Shown one piece after another: positions 33,197 to 41,559 of a stretch of 64,000 nucleotides of DNA (its first letter is position 1; each line of letters begins with the position of its first letter). This DNA comes from Desulfovibrio sp. GTDB taxonomy: Bacteria > Desulfobacterota > Desulfovibrionia > Desulfovibrionales > Desulfovibrionaceae. The position numbers were made by a program, and so were the translations under genes. Location of the stretch: the NCBI GenBank assembly GCA_016208105.1, contig JACQYS010000011.1, forward strand, positions 62,001 to 126,000, read 5' to 3'. The notes under the pieces were generated by a model. The model saw only the letters and a list, made by a program, of their open reading frames with translations, made no database searches and was not told the origin of the DNA.

Positions 33197-33637
33197 ATGA
33201 TACGCCAGCTCTCGGTCTGCCTTCTTCTGTACTTTCTCGTGTTTGTGAACCAGATCGTCGTGCATTCGTACATCCTGCATGCTTCCGTACGGAACAGGGC
33301 CAGGAATGCTGTGGATGGAGAGCTGGTGAATGCGCTGGACTACTTGTTTCGCACCATGGCCGTTATAGTGTCTTGCCATTTGGTGAACATAACCATGTGG
33401 GCCATTGTCTTTCTGGTTATTGGCGTAACAGAAGACTTTGAGATGTCTTTCTACGTATCCATAACCAATTATACCACGCTTGGCACCGGCGACGTGGTGT
33501 TGCCGAAGCAGTGGAACCTGCTGGCACCCTTCGAGGCGCTGTGCGGGATAATAATGTTCGCCTGGTCCATTTCGTTTTTCTACTCCATTCACCAATACAT
33601 CATGACCAAGCGCCTTGATCTCGGGAAAATCAACTGA
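33197..33637 (+). CDS. Two-TM ion channel-like protein
   Basis: A 146-aa inner-membrane protein of the Ion_trans_2 fold. Segments: LSVCLLLYFLVFVNQIVVHS (TM1), MAVIVSCHLVNITMWAIVFLV (TM2), pore loop with YTTLGTGDVVLP near residue 96, and FEALCGIIMFAWSISFFYSI (last helix). The pore signature differs from the potassium filter T-x-G-Y/F-G-D: the aromatic is Thr, giving TLGTGD, so conductance and selectivity are uncertain. No regulatory domain is attached. ATG 33197 is chosen with GGGAG 10 bases upstream; a longer frame lacks a site. Confidence 0.82.
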   Translation: MIRQLSVCLLLYFLVFVNQIVVHSYILHASVRNRARNAVDGELVNALDYLFRTMAVIVSCHLVNITMWAIVFLVIGVTEDFEMSFYVSITNYTTLGTGDVVLPKQWNLLAPFEALCGIIMFAWSISFFYSIHQYIMTKRLDLGKIN

Positions 33638-33664
33638 CGCACCTCCCGGTGCAGAGGCTGTCGG

Positions 33665-33696
33665 AAAAAAGCGGGCCGGGTTGAAACCCCGGCCCG
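33665..33696 (-). terminator. Intrinsic terminator of the amidohydrolase operon
   Basis: CGGGCCGGG (33672-33680) pairs with CCCGGCCCG (33688-33696). On the minus strand the stem is followed by TTTTTT. It closes the four-gene minus-strand operon ending at 33757. Confidence 0.85.
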
Positions 33697-33756
33697 GATA
33701 CGCAGCCCCCCACACCGAATTGAGGGCGCCGTAGGTCCGCTCCGATACGTCACATC

Positions 33757-35493
33757 TTATTTCGACTCGTAAACCACCTTGCCGCCGACAATGGTCTTGA
33801 CCACAGTGATGTCCGCGATCTTTTCCTTGGGCATGGTCAGCAAATCGCCCGAGATCACCGTCATGTCGGCTAATTTGCCGGGTTCGATGGAGCCTCTGGA
33901 ATCGGCCTCGCCCATGGCCTTCGCCCCCCAGACGGTCCACATCTTAAGTGCCTCCTCGGGCGTGAGCGCCTGCTCGGGCTCAAAAAGTCCCATGTCGGAC
34001 TGGCGGGTCACCACCGCGGCCATGGCCTTGAAGGGGTTTATGTTGCCAAGGTAGATGCCCGTCATGTCGCTGCTGGCGGCGGGCTCCAAGCCGGCGTCCA
34101 CCATGGAGCGGAACTTGAAACCGGTGGCGGCCAGCTTCGGGTCCATGTTCTCGAAGTCGGCCTTCACAAGCTCCGAGAGCCAGATGGGCTGGACCACCAC
34201 GCGAAGCCCGCTCTTCATCATCTGTTTGGCCCGGGCGAGCTGTTCGTCTTTGAGCTGGAACATGCCGAAGTGCTCGATGCGCATGATGGGCGCGGGGGTA
34301 CCTGCCTTGAGAAGCGCGTCGTAGGCGTCAAGGCCCATGGTCACCGCCTTGTCGCCGGAGCAATGGATCATGCTGATCACGCCGTTCTTGGCCGCGATGG
34401 CCGCGAAGCGGTTGGCGCCAGCCTGGTCCGTCACCAGCGTTCCCCGGTTTCCGACCGGGTCGGTGTCGGCATGGCCCACGTAGGGCTCGCACATGTAGCC
34501 GGTGCGGGCGTCGTTTTCGCCGTCAATCCAGTCCTTTATGGCCGCGAACTTGTACCAGGACGGATCAGCCTCCTTGGGCATGCGAAAACCGCTCACGTCC
34601 TCGGGCATGTTCTTGGCGTTGGACGAGGTCCACACCGAGGTGCTGAAGCGGATGGTGGGTTTGACGCCGGTCTTCGCCACCGCCTGGAGAACGGGCAGGG
34701 CCGTGGCCGGGGTGATGGCCATGAGCGAGGTGAACCCGTTCTGGTTCCAGAACGACTGGATGCCCGTGGTGTAGAAGCGTTCCAGGTCCTTCACTGTCGG
34801 GTTGGTGGGGACATCGGCCTGGGCGTCGGCCAGGGCTCCGGTGGGCTCGCCATTCTGGTCCATGATGACGGTGGTTCCGTGCTGGAGCTTGGTGACGCCC
34901 TTGGTTATGCCAAGCAGTTTAAGTGCCGGGGAGTTCACCACGCACAGATGCGCGCCGTCGGCCAGAACCACGGGGTTGTCCGGGGCAACCGAGTCAAGCT
35001 CCGCCTTGGTGGGCAGCCGCTTTTCCTCGAACTTGTTCTGGCTGGCCGAGGCGCAGGCCACGAAGACCCACTCGCCCTTGGGCGTCTTCTTGACCCACTC
35101 CGCGATGTTTTCGAGGGCCTGCTTGACGGACTTGGTCCCCGGATACCTGGCATCCACCCAGTTGTCCTTTAAGAACACCGTCTCCATGGGGTGGCAATGG
35201 GCGTCGATAAGCCCGGGCAGAACCGTCTTGCCGCCCAGGTCGACCAGCTGGGTGGCCGGGCCTGCGAGTTTCTTCATCTCCTCGTTGGTCCCGACGGCCA
35301 GGAATTTGCCGTCAGCCACGCAGACAGCCTGGGCGATGGCCCCCCCGGGGCCCATCGTGACCACCTTGGCATTGAAGAACACGGTGTCCGGGGGTGCGGC
35401 GTAGGCGGGCAGCGTTGCCAGACCCGCAAGCATGACGGCCAGGGACAGTATCCCCGGAACGCACAATCGCCATAATGAACGAAAAGCTCGCAT
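33757..35493 (-). CDS. Exported amidohydrolase (YtcJ/LAF3-like)
   Basis: A 578-aa metal-dependent hydrolase of the amidohydrolase superfamily (Amidohydro_3). Signal peptide: LCVPGILSLAVMLAGLATLPAYA. The first metal motif is LPGLIDAHCHP (about residue 93), with later His ligands in VISMIHCSGDKA and MRIEHFGMF, and the catalytic Asp probably in EPAASSDMTG. The C-terminal beta-sandwich is closed by RGSIEPGKLADMTVISGDLL. YtcJ-like enzymes hydrolyse N-acyl or cyclic amides; the substrate here is unknown. It is the last gene of an operon with a choloylglycine-hydrolase-family enzyme and two outer-membrane barrels, so it may complete breakdown of an amide imported or released in the periplasm. Start: GAGGAGAACGCC before ATG 35493. 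Confidence 0.9.
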   Translation of the reverse strand: MRAFRSLWRLCVPGILSLAVMLAGLATLPAYAAPPDTVFFNAKVVTMGPGGAIAQAVCVADGKFLAVGTNEEMKKLAGPATQLVDLGGKTVLPGLIDAHCHPMETVFLKDNWVDARYPGTKSVKQALENIAEWVKKTPKGEWVFVACASASQNKFEEKRLPTKAELDSVAPDNPVVLADGAHLCVVNSPALKLLGITKGVTKLQHGTTVIMDQNGEPTGALADAQADVPTNPTVKDLERFYTTGIQSFWNQNGFTSLMAITPATALPVLQAVAKTGVKPTIRFSTSVWTSSNAKNMPEDVSGFRMPKEADPSWYKFAAIKDWIDGENDARTGYMCEPYVGHADTDPVGNRGTLVTDQAGANRFAAIAAKNGVISMIHCSGDKAVTMGLDAYDALLKAGTPAPIMRIEHFGMFQLKDEQLARAKQMMKSGLRVVVQPIWLSELVKADFENMDPKLAATGFKFRSMVDAGLEPAASSDMTGIYLGNINPFKAMAAVVTRQSDMGLFEPEQALTPEEALKMWTVWGAKAMGEADSRGSIEPGKLADMTVISGDLLTMPKEKIADITVVKTIVGGKVVYESK

Positions 35494-35555
35494 GGCGTTC
35501 TCCTCGATGATGGTTGGCTTAAAGGCTCTCCTCTTTCGGTCCCGCGTGGCCCGGC

Positions 35556-36539
35556 CTAGAACTTCACGGCGAAGGACCCGTAGATGACGTCACCCGTGAG
35601 CCTATTCTGCCCGCCGATGTCGTGGATCCACTTGGCGATGAAGCTCACGTCCTTGCCGAAAACGGGCGTGGTGTAGCTTACCAGCGGGCCAATGCCTGTG
35701 CTGGAGGAGTTGTAGGGCCCCATGGTTGCGCCCTTGCCCGAGTCCGGCGTGGTCTGCGCCACAACGTAGCCAACGGCCCCGAAGGCGAAGCGCTCGTTGT
35801 AGTGGTAGGCGGCTGTCCAATCCAGGTGGAACTGGTTGCCGGACAGGTACTTGGTGGCGGTGTTTTCGCTGTTTATCATGTAGCCGGCATTGAGCGATAT
35901 CTCGTACCCCTTTTTGCTCAGCCACGTGAAGGCCACGTTGCCGTCGAAGGAGAAGTAACCCATGCCCAGGTTGGTGAGCACCTTCTTGTCGAAGTAGCCG
36001 GTGGGGAGAAAGACCGTGGGCATGAGCGCCAGATGGCATTCTCCGAAGCTCCAGGCGGCCACCGGGGTTATGAAGATGTCGGAGAGCCCACCCCTGTTGC
36101 CGTCGCCGGTTTTTGAAAAACTGTGGCCCTTGCCCCGTGGGTCGAAGATGTTCACGTTGCCGCCCACGTTGGTGTTTATGATGACCGGTACGCCAACGGC
36201 CAGGCCCAGGAGTCCCCCAATGGCCGGCACGTCCGCCACGTAGGAGAGCTTGGTGAGGTTCAGCACCGTGTAGGCGTTCAACTGGCCGTAGACGTAGCCT
36301 CCCTTGAAGGCCTGCTTCAGGCTCTGGGCCATGTAGATGGTGTCGTTTCGAACGTAGAAGCCTTCCCCGGGAATAAGCCCCATGAGGAAGTCGCCGTAGG
36401 CGCCCTGGATGTAGTGGCTGGTTCCGCCCTCGGTGGCGCGCGAATCCACGGCGAAGGCCGTGAGCAGCGTGGCCGCGCACAACGCCATGAGAGCTGCGCG
36501 GCCAAGCCGATGAGTCAGCATGTGCAGGTTCCGTAACAT
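35556..36539 (-). CDS. SphA/MetA-pathway-type outer-membrane channel protein
   Basis: A 327-aa outer-membrane barrel of the phenol MetA-pathway/SphA family, members of which are linked to uptake of hydrophobic compounds. A signal peptide (LGRAALMALCAATLLTAFAV, cleavage around SRATEGG) is followed by amphipathic strands such as GGYVYGQLNAYTVLNLTKL, LALMPTVFLPTGYFD and HLDWTAAYHYNERFAFGAVG, ending in YGSFAVKF with the C-terminal Phe typical of outer-membrane barrels. AAGGGG six bases before ATG 36539 sets the start. It sits between the amide hydrolase and amidohydrolase genes. Confidence 0.85.
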   Translation of the reverse strand: MLRNLHMLTHRLGRAALMALCAATLLTAFAVDSRATEGGTSHYIQGAYGDFLMGLIPGEGFYVRNDTIYMAQSLKQAFKGGYVYGQLNAYTVLNLTKLSYVADVPAIGGLLGLAVGVPVIINTNVGGNVNIFDPRGKGHSFSKTGDGNRGGLSDIFITPVAAWSFGECHLALMPTVFLPTGYFDKKVLTNLGMGYFSFDGNVAFTWLSKKGYEISLNAGYMINSENTATKYLSGNQFHLDWTAAYHYNERFAFGAVGYVVAQTTPDSGKGATMGPYNSSSTGIGPLVSYTTPVFGKDVSFIAKWIHDIGGQNRLTGDVIYGSFAVKF

Positions 36540-36583
36540 AGTAAGCCCCTTGCGATATTTTTTATGACGATTTCCGCCACGGA

Positions 36584-37681
36584 TTACTGCGGCATGGGTT
36601 TGGCCGCAGCCGAAACATCGGGATAGTCCGCGGGCTTGTTGATGGCGATGCTCATGGGTGACTTGGCCCCGGCCAGGGCCTTGGTCAGATCCACATAGCT
36701 CCAGTTCTTGTTGTCGTAGGTGCGGTAGTAGTAGCGCTTGCGGGCCACGTCGGCCACCACGGTCCAGTCCGTGATCTCGAGGTCGACCCCGGTGGCGGTT
36801 TTCTGGCGCACCGAGCCCACGGGGATGTCCACGTTGTTTATTATGGTCATGGCCAGGGTGACGCCCGCATCGGGCCCGGTCACGGGTTCGGCGGTCTGGG
36901 TCAGGGCCACCATGCGCACGAAGCGGCTGGGGGAGGTGAAGTCGCCGGGGAGGCCCAGCAGGCCGGAGCCCTGGCTGAAGGGCAGGACCTTCACACCGCT
37001 CATGGTCGTGCCATTGGCGTTGTCCGGGGAGAGGTTGACGTAGTTGGAGAGGTTGGTGAGCATCCAGTCGAAGTTGGGGGAGTTGGTCAGTACGCCTATG
37101 GGGTTGTCGTGGAGCTTCAATGCGCCGTCCACGTATTCGATCACCAGGCTTTCGCCGGTGGCGTCGTGCACGGTGAAGTGCAGGGGAGTGGCGCCTGTTT
37201 TCTCCATTGGGCCCTGGCACACGGTAGCCGACTTGATGCCCTTGCGCACTTCGGCCACGGTGGCGAAGCTAGAAAGCAGCCAGGTGTTCACCTCGAACTG
37301 GGCCAGGGTGGAGGAGGCCTTGGCGGACGAGTAGGGCTGGTATTTGACGTAGGCGGGGATGTAGAGGCTGCCCACGATGAGGCCCTTTTCGTTCATGCCG
37401 TCGGTTACGATGGGAACGCCCTCCACGTTCATGCCCACGAACCCGTACTTGGCGGTCCATTTCATGCCCCGGGACTGACCGTCGGGCAGGGTTCCCTGAT
37501 ATTTCGAGCCCTTGGGGACCACGCACACGCTAGAGGGGAAGTTGGCGAACTCCATTGTCCTGGCGTAGATCACGGCCCCATCCGCGGTTTTCAGGCGGAT
37601 GCTGGTGCAGGCCTGGGCGGGCTGGAACCAGGCCAGCAGGGCGAAGGCAAGAAGGCATGGAATCAGGAAGTATCTCGACAT
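36584..37681 (-). CDS. Choloylglycine hydrolase / linear amide C-N hydrolase
   Basis: A 365-aa Ntn-hydrolase of the bile salt hydrolase/penicillin V acylase family. The signal peptide ends FQPAQA and cleavage exposes C25 (CTSIRLKTADG), the N-terminal nucleophile, so the enzyme matures in the periplasm. Other family marks are VIYARTMEF, DGMNEKGLIVGSLYIP and NPIGVLTNSPNFDWML with the conserved Asn. Gram-negative members cleave penicillin V and acyl-homoserine lactones as well as conjugated bile acids; the substrate here is unknown. Start: GGAGAATGTC before ATG 37681. Upstream lies an outer-membrane barrel gene, downstream the SphA-like barrel. Confidence 0.92.
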   Translation of the reverse strand: MSRYFLIPCLLAFALLAWFQPAQACTSIRLKTADGAVIYARTMEFANFPSSVCVVPKGSKYQGTLPDGQSRGMKWTAKYGFVGMNVEGVPIVTDGMNEKGLIVGSLYIPAYVKYQPYSSAKASSTLAQFEVNTWLLSSFATVAEVRKGIKSATVCQGPMEKTGATPLHFTVHDATGESLVIEYVDGALKLHDNPIGVLTNSPNFDWMLTNLSNYVNLSPDNANGTTMSGVKVLPFSQGSGLLGLPGDFTSPSRFVRMVALTQTAEPVTGPDAGVTLAMTIINNVDIPVGSVRQKTATGVDLEITDWTVVADVARKRYYYRTYDNKNWSYVDLTKALAGAKSPMSIAINKPADYPDVSAAAKPMPQ

Positions 37682-37704
37682 GACATTCTCCTTGGCTGTG
37701 TTCT

Positions 37705-38577
37705 TTAAAAGAGTTTCGGCAGAATCGGGGTCACGGTGAACTTGAAGGTCCATTCGTTGCCCGGGATGTTGCGGGGGCGAACCACGGAATAGTCGGCCTC
37801 GATGCCGAACTTCACAGGCACCTTGCCCACCTGCACCAGCTTGGACACGCCAAGGCCCACGGGCACTGTCCAGCGGTCCTCGGCCTTGGACTGCATCCAG
37901 TCGACGAGGATGTTGGGAGCCATGCCCACCTGCCACGTGGGCGCGGGGGAATACCAGATGAAGTACTGGGCCTTGGTGAGGCTCACGTTTCTGCGTTTGG
38001 CATCCCCGCCAATGGACCACCAGTGCTGCGGGAACACGCCGACAACCCATTTTTCGTCCATGTAGAGCGCGGCCACGGCCGGGCCGAGCTGCCACTTGCC
38101 GTTGCCAAGGTGCTTGTCCGTGGCCGTGGGGAAGATGGCGGTGGGGCCTGCTCCGAAGATGAAGCCGGAGGACTGCTGGCTGTTGGGAGTGAGCAGGGCC
38201 ATGAATTCTATGTCGCCAAGCCCGAACTTGTAGTCCACCTTGGAGAGTCCGGCCTCGTAGGGAGAGTTGTAGATGGGAATAACCGGCCTGGTGATAAGGC
38301 GTAGGTCGCTTGAAAGGTCGAAGGTGAGCACCGGCTGGAAGTTCCAGTTGAACTGTAGCTTGGGGTCGCTGTAGAGCTTGCCTTTTTCCGACTGAATGAG
38401 GTTGAAGTTGAACTGGTTGGCGATCATCCACAGATCGCCCACCGGGTTCGAGGATTGCTGGGTGAGCTTCTGGAGGTCCTTGTCACCGCCGGGCGCCGCT
38501 TCTTGGGCGAAAGACGCCTGGTGACAGACGCCAAGCAGCACAAACAACAGTGCCGCAGCCCATGTTTTGGGGGTCAT
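37705..38577 (-). CDS. Outer-membrane barrel protein ("neuromedin U"-annotated family)
   Basis: A 290-aa exported protein with signal peptide (WAAALLFVLLGVCHQASFAQ). After an N-terminal helix rich in Gln and charge (DLQKLTQQSSNPVGDLWMI) it runs as amphipathic strands (NFNWNFQPVLTFDL-type, LITRPVIPIYNSP, GLGDIEFMALLTP, FGAGPTAIFPTAT, YFIWYSPAP) ending in FTVTPILPKLF. Similar proteins are commonly mis-named neuromedin U in databases and are probably outer-membrane transporters for small organics. The ATG at 38577 is used. It is the first gene of the operon; a TGGTTT-CGGT-AAACCA dyad lies about 75 bases upstream. Confidence 0.78.
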   Translation of the reverse strand: MTPKTWAAALLFVLLGVCHQASFAQEAAPGGDKDLQKLTQQSSNPVGDLWMIANQFNFNLIQSEKGKLYSDPKLQFNWNFQPVLTFDLSSDLRLITRPVIPIYNSPYEAGLSKVDYKFGLGDIEFMALLTPNSQQSSGFIFGAGPTAIFPTATDKHLGNGKWQLGPAVAALYMDEKWVVGVFPQHWWSIGGDAKRRNVSLTKAQYFIWYSPAPTWQVGMAPNILVDWMQSKAEDRWTVPVGLGVSKLVQVGKVPVKFGIEADYSVVRPRNIPGNEWTFKFTVTPILPKLF

Positions 38578-38651
38578 TTTCAAGTTCTGGCCTCCACAGG
38601 GTTGGTACGTCGTTATGGCTTGGTTGCCGGGATGCGAGATCAGTCGTCATC

Positions 38652-38667
38652 TGGTTTCGGTAAACCA
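38652..38667. promoter_or_regulatory. Candidate operator upstream of the amide-hydrolase operon
   Basis: TGGTTT-CGGT-AAACCA is a perfect dyad between the operon start (38577, minus) and the XRE regulator gene (38819, plus). The divergent helix-turn-helix protein is the natural candidate binder; this is inference. Confidence 0.35.
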
Positions 38668-38818
38668 ACCAGCTAAAACAGGGCGTACGAAATCCTGTCT
38701 GGCCCATTGTGATGGGAGTGGGGTATTTTATTACGAATTGCAGGAGGGAAGGCAAGCCCGAAGAATACGGAAGAAGCGGGGGGTTGTCTTGCGCGCACGT
38801 TTCAATTTATCTGCGCGC

Positions 38819-39067
38819 ATGACCAATACGAACGACACCATACCCCAGGAAGTGATCGACCTGGCGGGAAACGGGCGAAAGAGCCTCTGCCGGGCCTGGC
38901 GCGAGCATCTTGGGCTTGCCAAGGAAGAGGTGGCCAGGAGGATGGGCATATCGCCCGCGGCGCTTGAGCAGATAGAGGCCCGCACGGCCAAACCGCGCAA
39001 GGCCACTTTGAGCAAGGTGGCCACGGCTCTCGGACTGACTGTCGAGCAGCTGTGCATGAAAACCTGA
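38819..39067 (+). CDS. XRE-family helix-turn-helix protein
   Basis: An 82-aa DNA-binding protein with a Cro/CI-type HTH_3 domain (residues about 25-80): LCRAWREHLGLAKEEVARRM, GISPAALEQIEART, and LSKVATALGLTVEQLCMKT. Similar small regulators often carry an additional antitoxin role, but no toxin gene is adjacent. It is divergent from the amide-hydrolase operon and may control it through the dyad at 38652-38667. The start is uncertain: the frame is open upstream, and no clear ribosome-binding site precedes the ATG at 38819. Confidence 0.8.
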   Translation: MTNTNDTIPQEVIDLAGNGRKSLCRAWREHLGLAKEEVARRMGISPAALEQIEARTAKPRKATLSKVATALGLTVEQLCMKT

Positions 39068-39175
39068 CGCCACGGCCAAGCGCCCTCGACATGGTTGACC
39101 AAACACGTTGTCGGTGTCAGGGATACTCATGATGGCCCTTCGGGCCTCGAAAAGCCAACGATCACAGGAGCTACC

Positions 39176-39439
39176 ATGCGCGCCATCGCCATCTTAAGCC
39201 TGCTCGCCCTCGTGGCCTGCGCCACTCCCGCAAAAAAACCCGCCTACGACGCTGCCGATGCCAACAAGGACGGGAAGATCTCCCGCCAGGAATTCAGGAA
39301 TCTGTTCAAAGACAACGCCCAGGACAAGGCCGACGAGATGTTCAACCGCCACGACACCAACCGCGACGGCAATCTCACCGGCCCCGAGTACGACCTCTGG
39401 GACGTGGTGGGCTCGGACGACAGCCTGCGCCCCTGGTAG
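39176..39439 (+). CDS. EF-hand lipoprotein
   Basis: An 87-aa exported lipoprotein. The signal MRAIAILSLLALVAC ends in a lipobox with C15. Two canonical EF-hand calcium loops follow: DANKDGKISRQEF (about residue 30) and DTNRDGNLTGPEY (about residue 62), each with Asp/Asn at positions 1, 3, 5 and Glu at 12 (EY in the second). It should bind Ca2+ in the periplasm. Start set by CACAGGAGCTACC. A long bulged hairpin at 39465-39493 follows. Confidence 0.87.
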   Translation: MRAIAILSLLALVACATPAKKPAYDAADANKDGKISRQEFRNLFKDNAQDKADEMFNRHDTNRDGNLTGPEYDLWDVVGSDDSLRPW

Positions 39440-39464
39440 GCGGTCGGCCTGACGGGCGTGCGCC

Positions 39465-39493
39465 CGGCCATTGGGCCGAAAAGCCCAAGGCCG
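39465..39493 (+). terminator. Hairpin after the EF-hand gene
   Basis: CGGCC and TTGGGC (39465-39476, one bulged A) pair with GCCCAAGGCCG (39483-39493) around a CGAAAA loop. No T run follows. Terminator function is suggested by position only. Confidence 0.4.
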
Positions 39494-39696
39494 TGGCGGT
39501 CCCGTTCGTGAGCCGGCACCGTATTGGGGAGGCCATTCGGCCTCGCCCGTAACTCTCTTGGTGCGCCCGGAGGCATTCCCTGGGACCTCCTTGCCTGGCC
39601 CGCGTACCTTCGGCGGGGGTCTGGCAGACGCACGGGCTTTTTGTCTTTCAGGCCGTAACTGCTTTGGTCCGTTATGATTACAGCGGGAAGAACACC

Positions 39697-40725
39697 ATGA
39701 GCGAAAACGACAATAATACCCAGCACAGTCAGGCCGTTCGCTTAAGCATCGCCAATGGAGCGGAGCTGAGCCTTGCGTATGTGTTCATGAACATGCTCGC
39801 GGCCACCATCGCGAGCTATGGTCTTCTTGCGAACAGTCCGGCCGTTATTATCGGCGCCATGATTATCGCCATGCTTCTCGGCCCCATTACGGGAGTGTCC
39901 TTGGCGCTGGTCGACAGCGACATGAAGTTGCTGCTTAGAAGCCTGGTCACGCTTGGAGCCGGCGCGGTGAGCGTTATTGCTGTCGCGCTTACGGTTGGTG
40001 TCATTCATGGCGATGTGCCAATAACCAATGAAATAATCGCCCGGACCACGCCGAATTTCGCCGACCTGATGGTCGCCCTGGCCGGAGGAGCGGCCGGCGC
40101 GTATGCAACGGTGTCGCCCCGCCTGAGTGTCGCGTTCGTTGGCGTGGCCATCGCCACCGCGCTTGTCCCGCCGCTGTCGGCCGCGAGCATCCTTTTCGCG
40201 CGCGGGGAAATCGTTCCAGCTTCCGGCGCGCTCCTGCTTACGTTCACGAACATTGTGGCCATTCAGTTCGCTTCGTCCGTGGTCTTCTGGTTCACGGGGT
40301 TTCGGAAGATCAGCCATGCGTACGGTGTGTCATTCTTTAACTTCATTAAAATGAACGGCGTGAGCATTTGCATTCTGGTCGTTCTGGCCGGCGTTTTGAC
40401 AGACAGCATGCATGAGGTTCTCTCCAAAAAGATCTTTGAATCTTCTTCAAAGCACTCCTTGCAGCAGGAACTTGAAAGCATTGAAGGAAACTACCTGGTT
40501 TCCGTTCGTTTCGAGGAGCAAAAAGGTGGAGGCCTCATAGTGCGCGCCGTTGTTCGCGGGCCCGAACCGCCAAGCGCCGCTCAAGTCGCGCAGATCGAGA
40601 AGAAGCTGCCCAAACATCCGAAAGGCAAGCCGCAGGAGCTTCGAGTCCGGTTCGTCCCCACAATGACCATCAACCGCGACGGGCTGCTCTATCAGGACCC
40701 GGATGACGGCTACCCGGCCAAATGA
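39697..40725 (+). CDS. DUF389 (TIGR00341) membrane protein
   Basis: A 342-aa inner-membrane protein of the DUF389 family. Repeated hydrophobic helices begin VFMNMLAATIASYGLLANSP; the family hallmark PAVIIGAMIIAMLLGPITG follows at about residue 47, with VAFVGVAIATALVPPLSAA and LTFTNIVAIQFASSVVFWFTG. The last about 90 residues form a soluble domain (LESIEGNYLVSVRFEEQKGG). Function is unknown. Start 39697 is chosen over an upstream in-frame ATG because GGGAAGAAC precedes it. Confidence 0.87.
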   Translation: MSENDNNTQHSQAVRLSIANGAELSLAYVFMNMLAATIASYGLLANSPAVIIGAMIIAMLLGPITGVSLALVDSDMKLLLRSLVTLGAGAVSVIAVALTVGVIHGDVPITNEIIARTTPNFADLMVALAGGAAGAYATVSPRLSVAFVGVAIATALVPPLSAASILFARGEIVPASGALLLTFTNIVAIQFASSVVFWFTGFRKISHAYGVSFFNFIKMNGVSICILVVLAGVLTDSMHEVLSKKIFESSSKHSLQQELESIEGNYLVSVRFEEQKGGGLIVRAVVRGPEPPSAAQVAQIEKKLPKHPKGKPQELRVRFVPTMTINRDGLLYQDPDDGYPAK

Positions 40726-41123
40726 CTGTCAGGGTGGAGATGAGAGCGTCGACACCATTTCATTCAGTTACATTCCACCCCGCTTCCCGGGTAAATGGTT
40801 CACGCCTTTGTCGTCCGTATTCTTTCCGTATTCCCGCTGGTTGAGGATGCCTTTGCCCCGAGAGAAATAAGAATATCATGTGAAAATGTGCGGGTGACAA
40901 TGGAGTGAAGAGCGCAATGCAAGCCCGTCCCTCCCTGCGACCCGGATGGTACCGCCCGTGCCTTATGCATGCCATTGCTGGATTACTTATCGCCCTGTTT
41001 TCGATTGCATAAGCTCTGACTCATGTTTCGAAAGAAAGTCTTGCATATCAGTTGAAGTGTGCCTATATGATGTGACCTTAATACTCTCGGATATAATTTC
41101 AAATGTAGAAACCGGAGGCACAC
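40726..41123 (+). promoter_or_regulatory. AT-rich upstream region of the MucR-like gene
   Basis: 398 bases without a recognisable gene. Toward the 3' end the DNA becomes AT-rich and includes a perfect TATAAT (41092-41097) about 27 bases before the MucR start, but the -35 position (41069-41074) reads GATGTG. MucR-family proteins bind AT-rich DNA including their own promoters, so autoregulation is plausible. Confidence 0.4.
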
Positions 41124-41531
41124 ATGGATGACTGTTTGAAAGAAGCCTTGGATATTGTTAAAGCGCAAGCCAAGTTCCGCTCGATGACTGCCGGGGAAAT
41201 CACTTCCATGGTGGCAAGCCTGACAGCCAATCTGAAAGGCATTGTTGAACCTGGGGGATGTGTCTACGAATCAGGCTCCGCAAAGGGCCAGGATCCGAAG
41301 AAGGCCATCAAGGAAAAATCCGTCACCTGTCTTGAATGCGGGGAATCGTTCAAGGTTATAACCAAGCGCCATCTGATCACACACGGTCTGGACAAGAAGT
41401 CCTACCTTGAAAAGCATGGACTCAAACCTGGAACCGCATTGGCCAGCAAGGAACTTACCCGCACCAGGCGGACAAAGATGAAGGACATGAAGCTCTGGGA
41501 AAGGCGGACAAAGAAGACGGTTAAGGGTTAG
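41124..41531 (+). CDS. MucR/Ros family zinc-finger transcriptional regulator
   Basis: A 135-aa DNA-binding protein of the ROS_MUCR family, global regulators of exopolysaccharide and surface functions in alphaproteobacteria and common in Desulfovibrio. The N-terminal oligomerisation helix is LKEALDIVKAQAKFRSM. The zinc finger near residue 69 is CLECGESFKVITKRHLITHG, the C-x2-C and H-x3-H ligands matching the family; this is followed by GLDKKSYLEKHGLKPG, the usual recognition region. Start: ACCGGAGGCACAC before the ATG. Confidence 0.92.
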   Translation: MDDCLKEALDIVKAQAKFRSMTAGEITSMVASLTANLKGIVEPGGCVYESGSAKGQDPKKAIKEKSVTCLECGESFKVITKRHLITHGLDKKSYLEKHGLKPGTALASKELTRTRRTKMKDMKLWERRTKKTVKG

Positions 41532-41559
41532 TGCAACGGTTTGTGTACCACGCATCTGG

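Noticed and set aside
35556-37220. Very long minus-strand frame joining the SphA-like barrel to upstream DNA
   Set aside because: The upstream part is an out-of-frame reading of the choloylglycine-hydrolase gene; the real start is ATG 36539 with AAGGGG.
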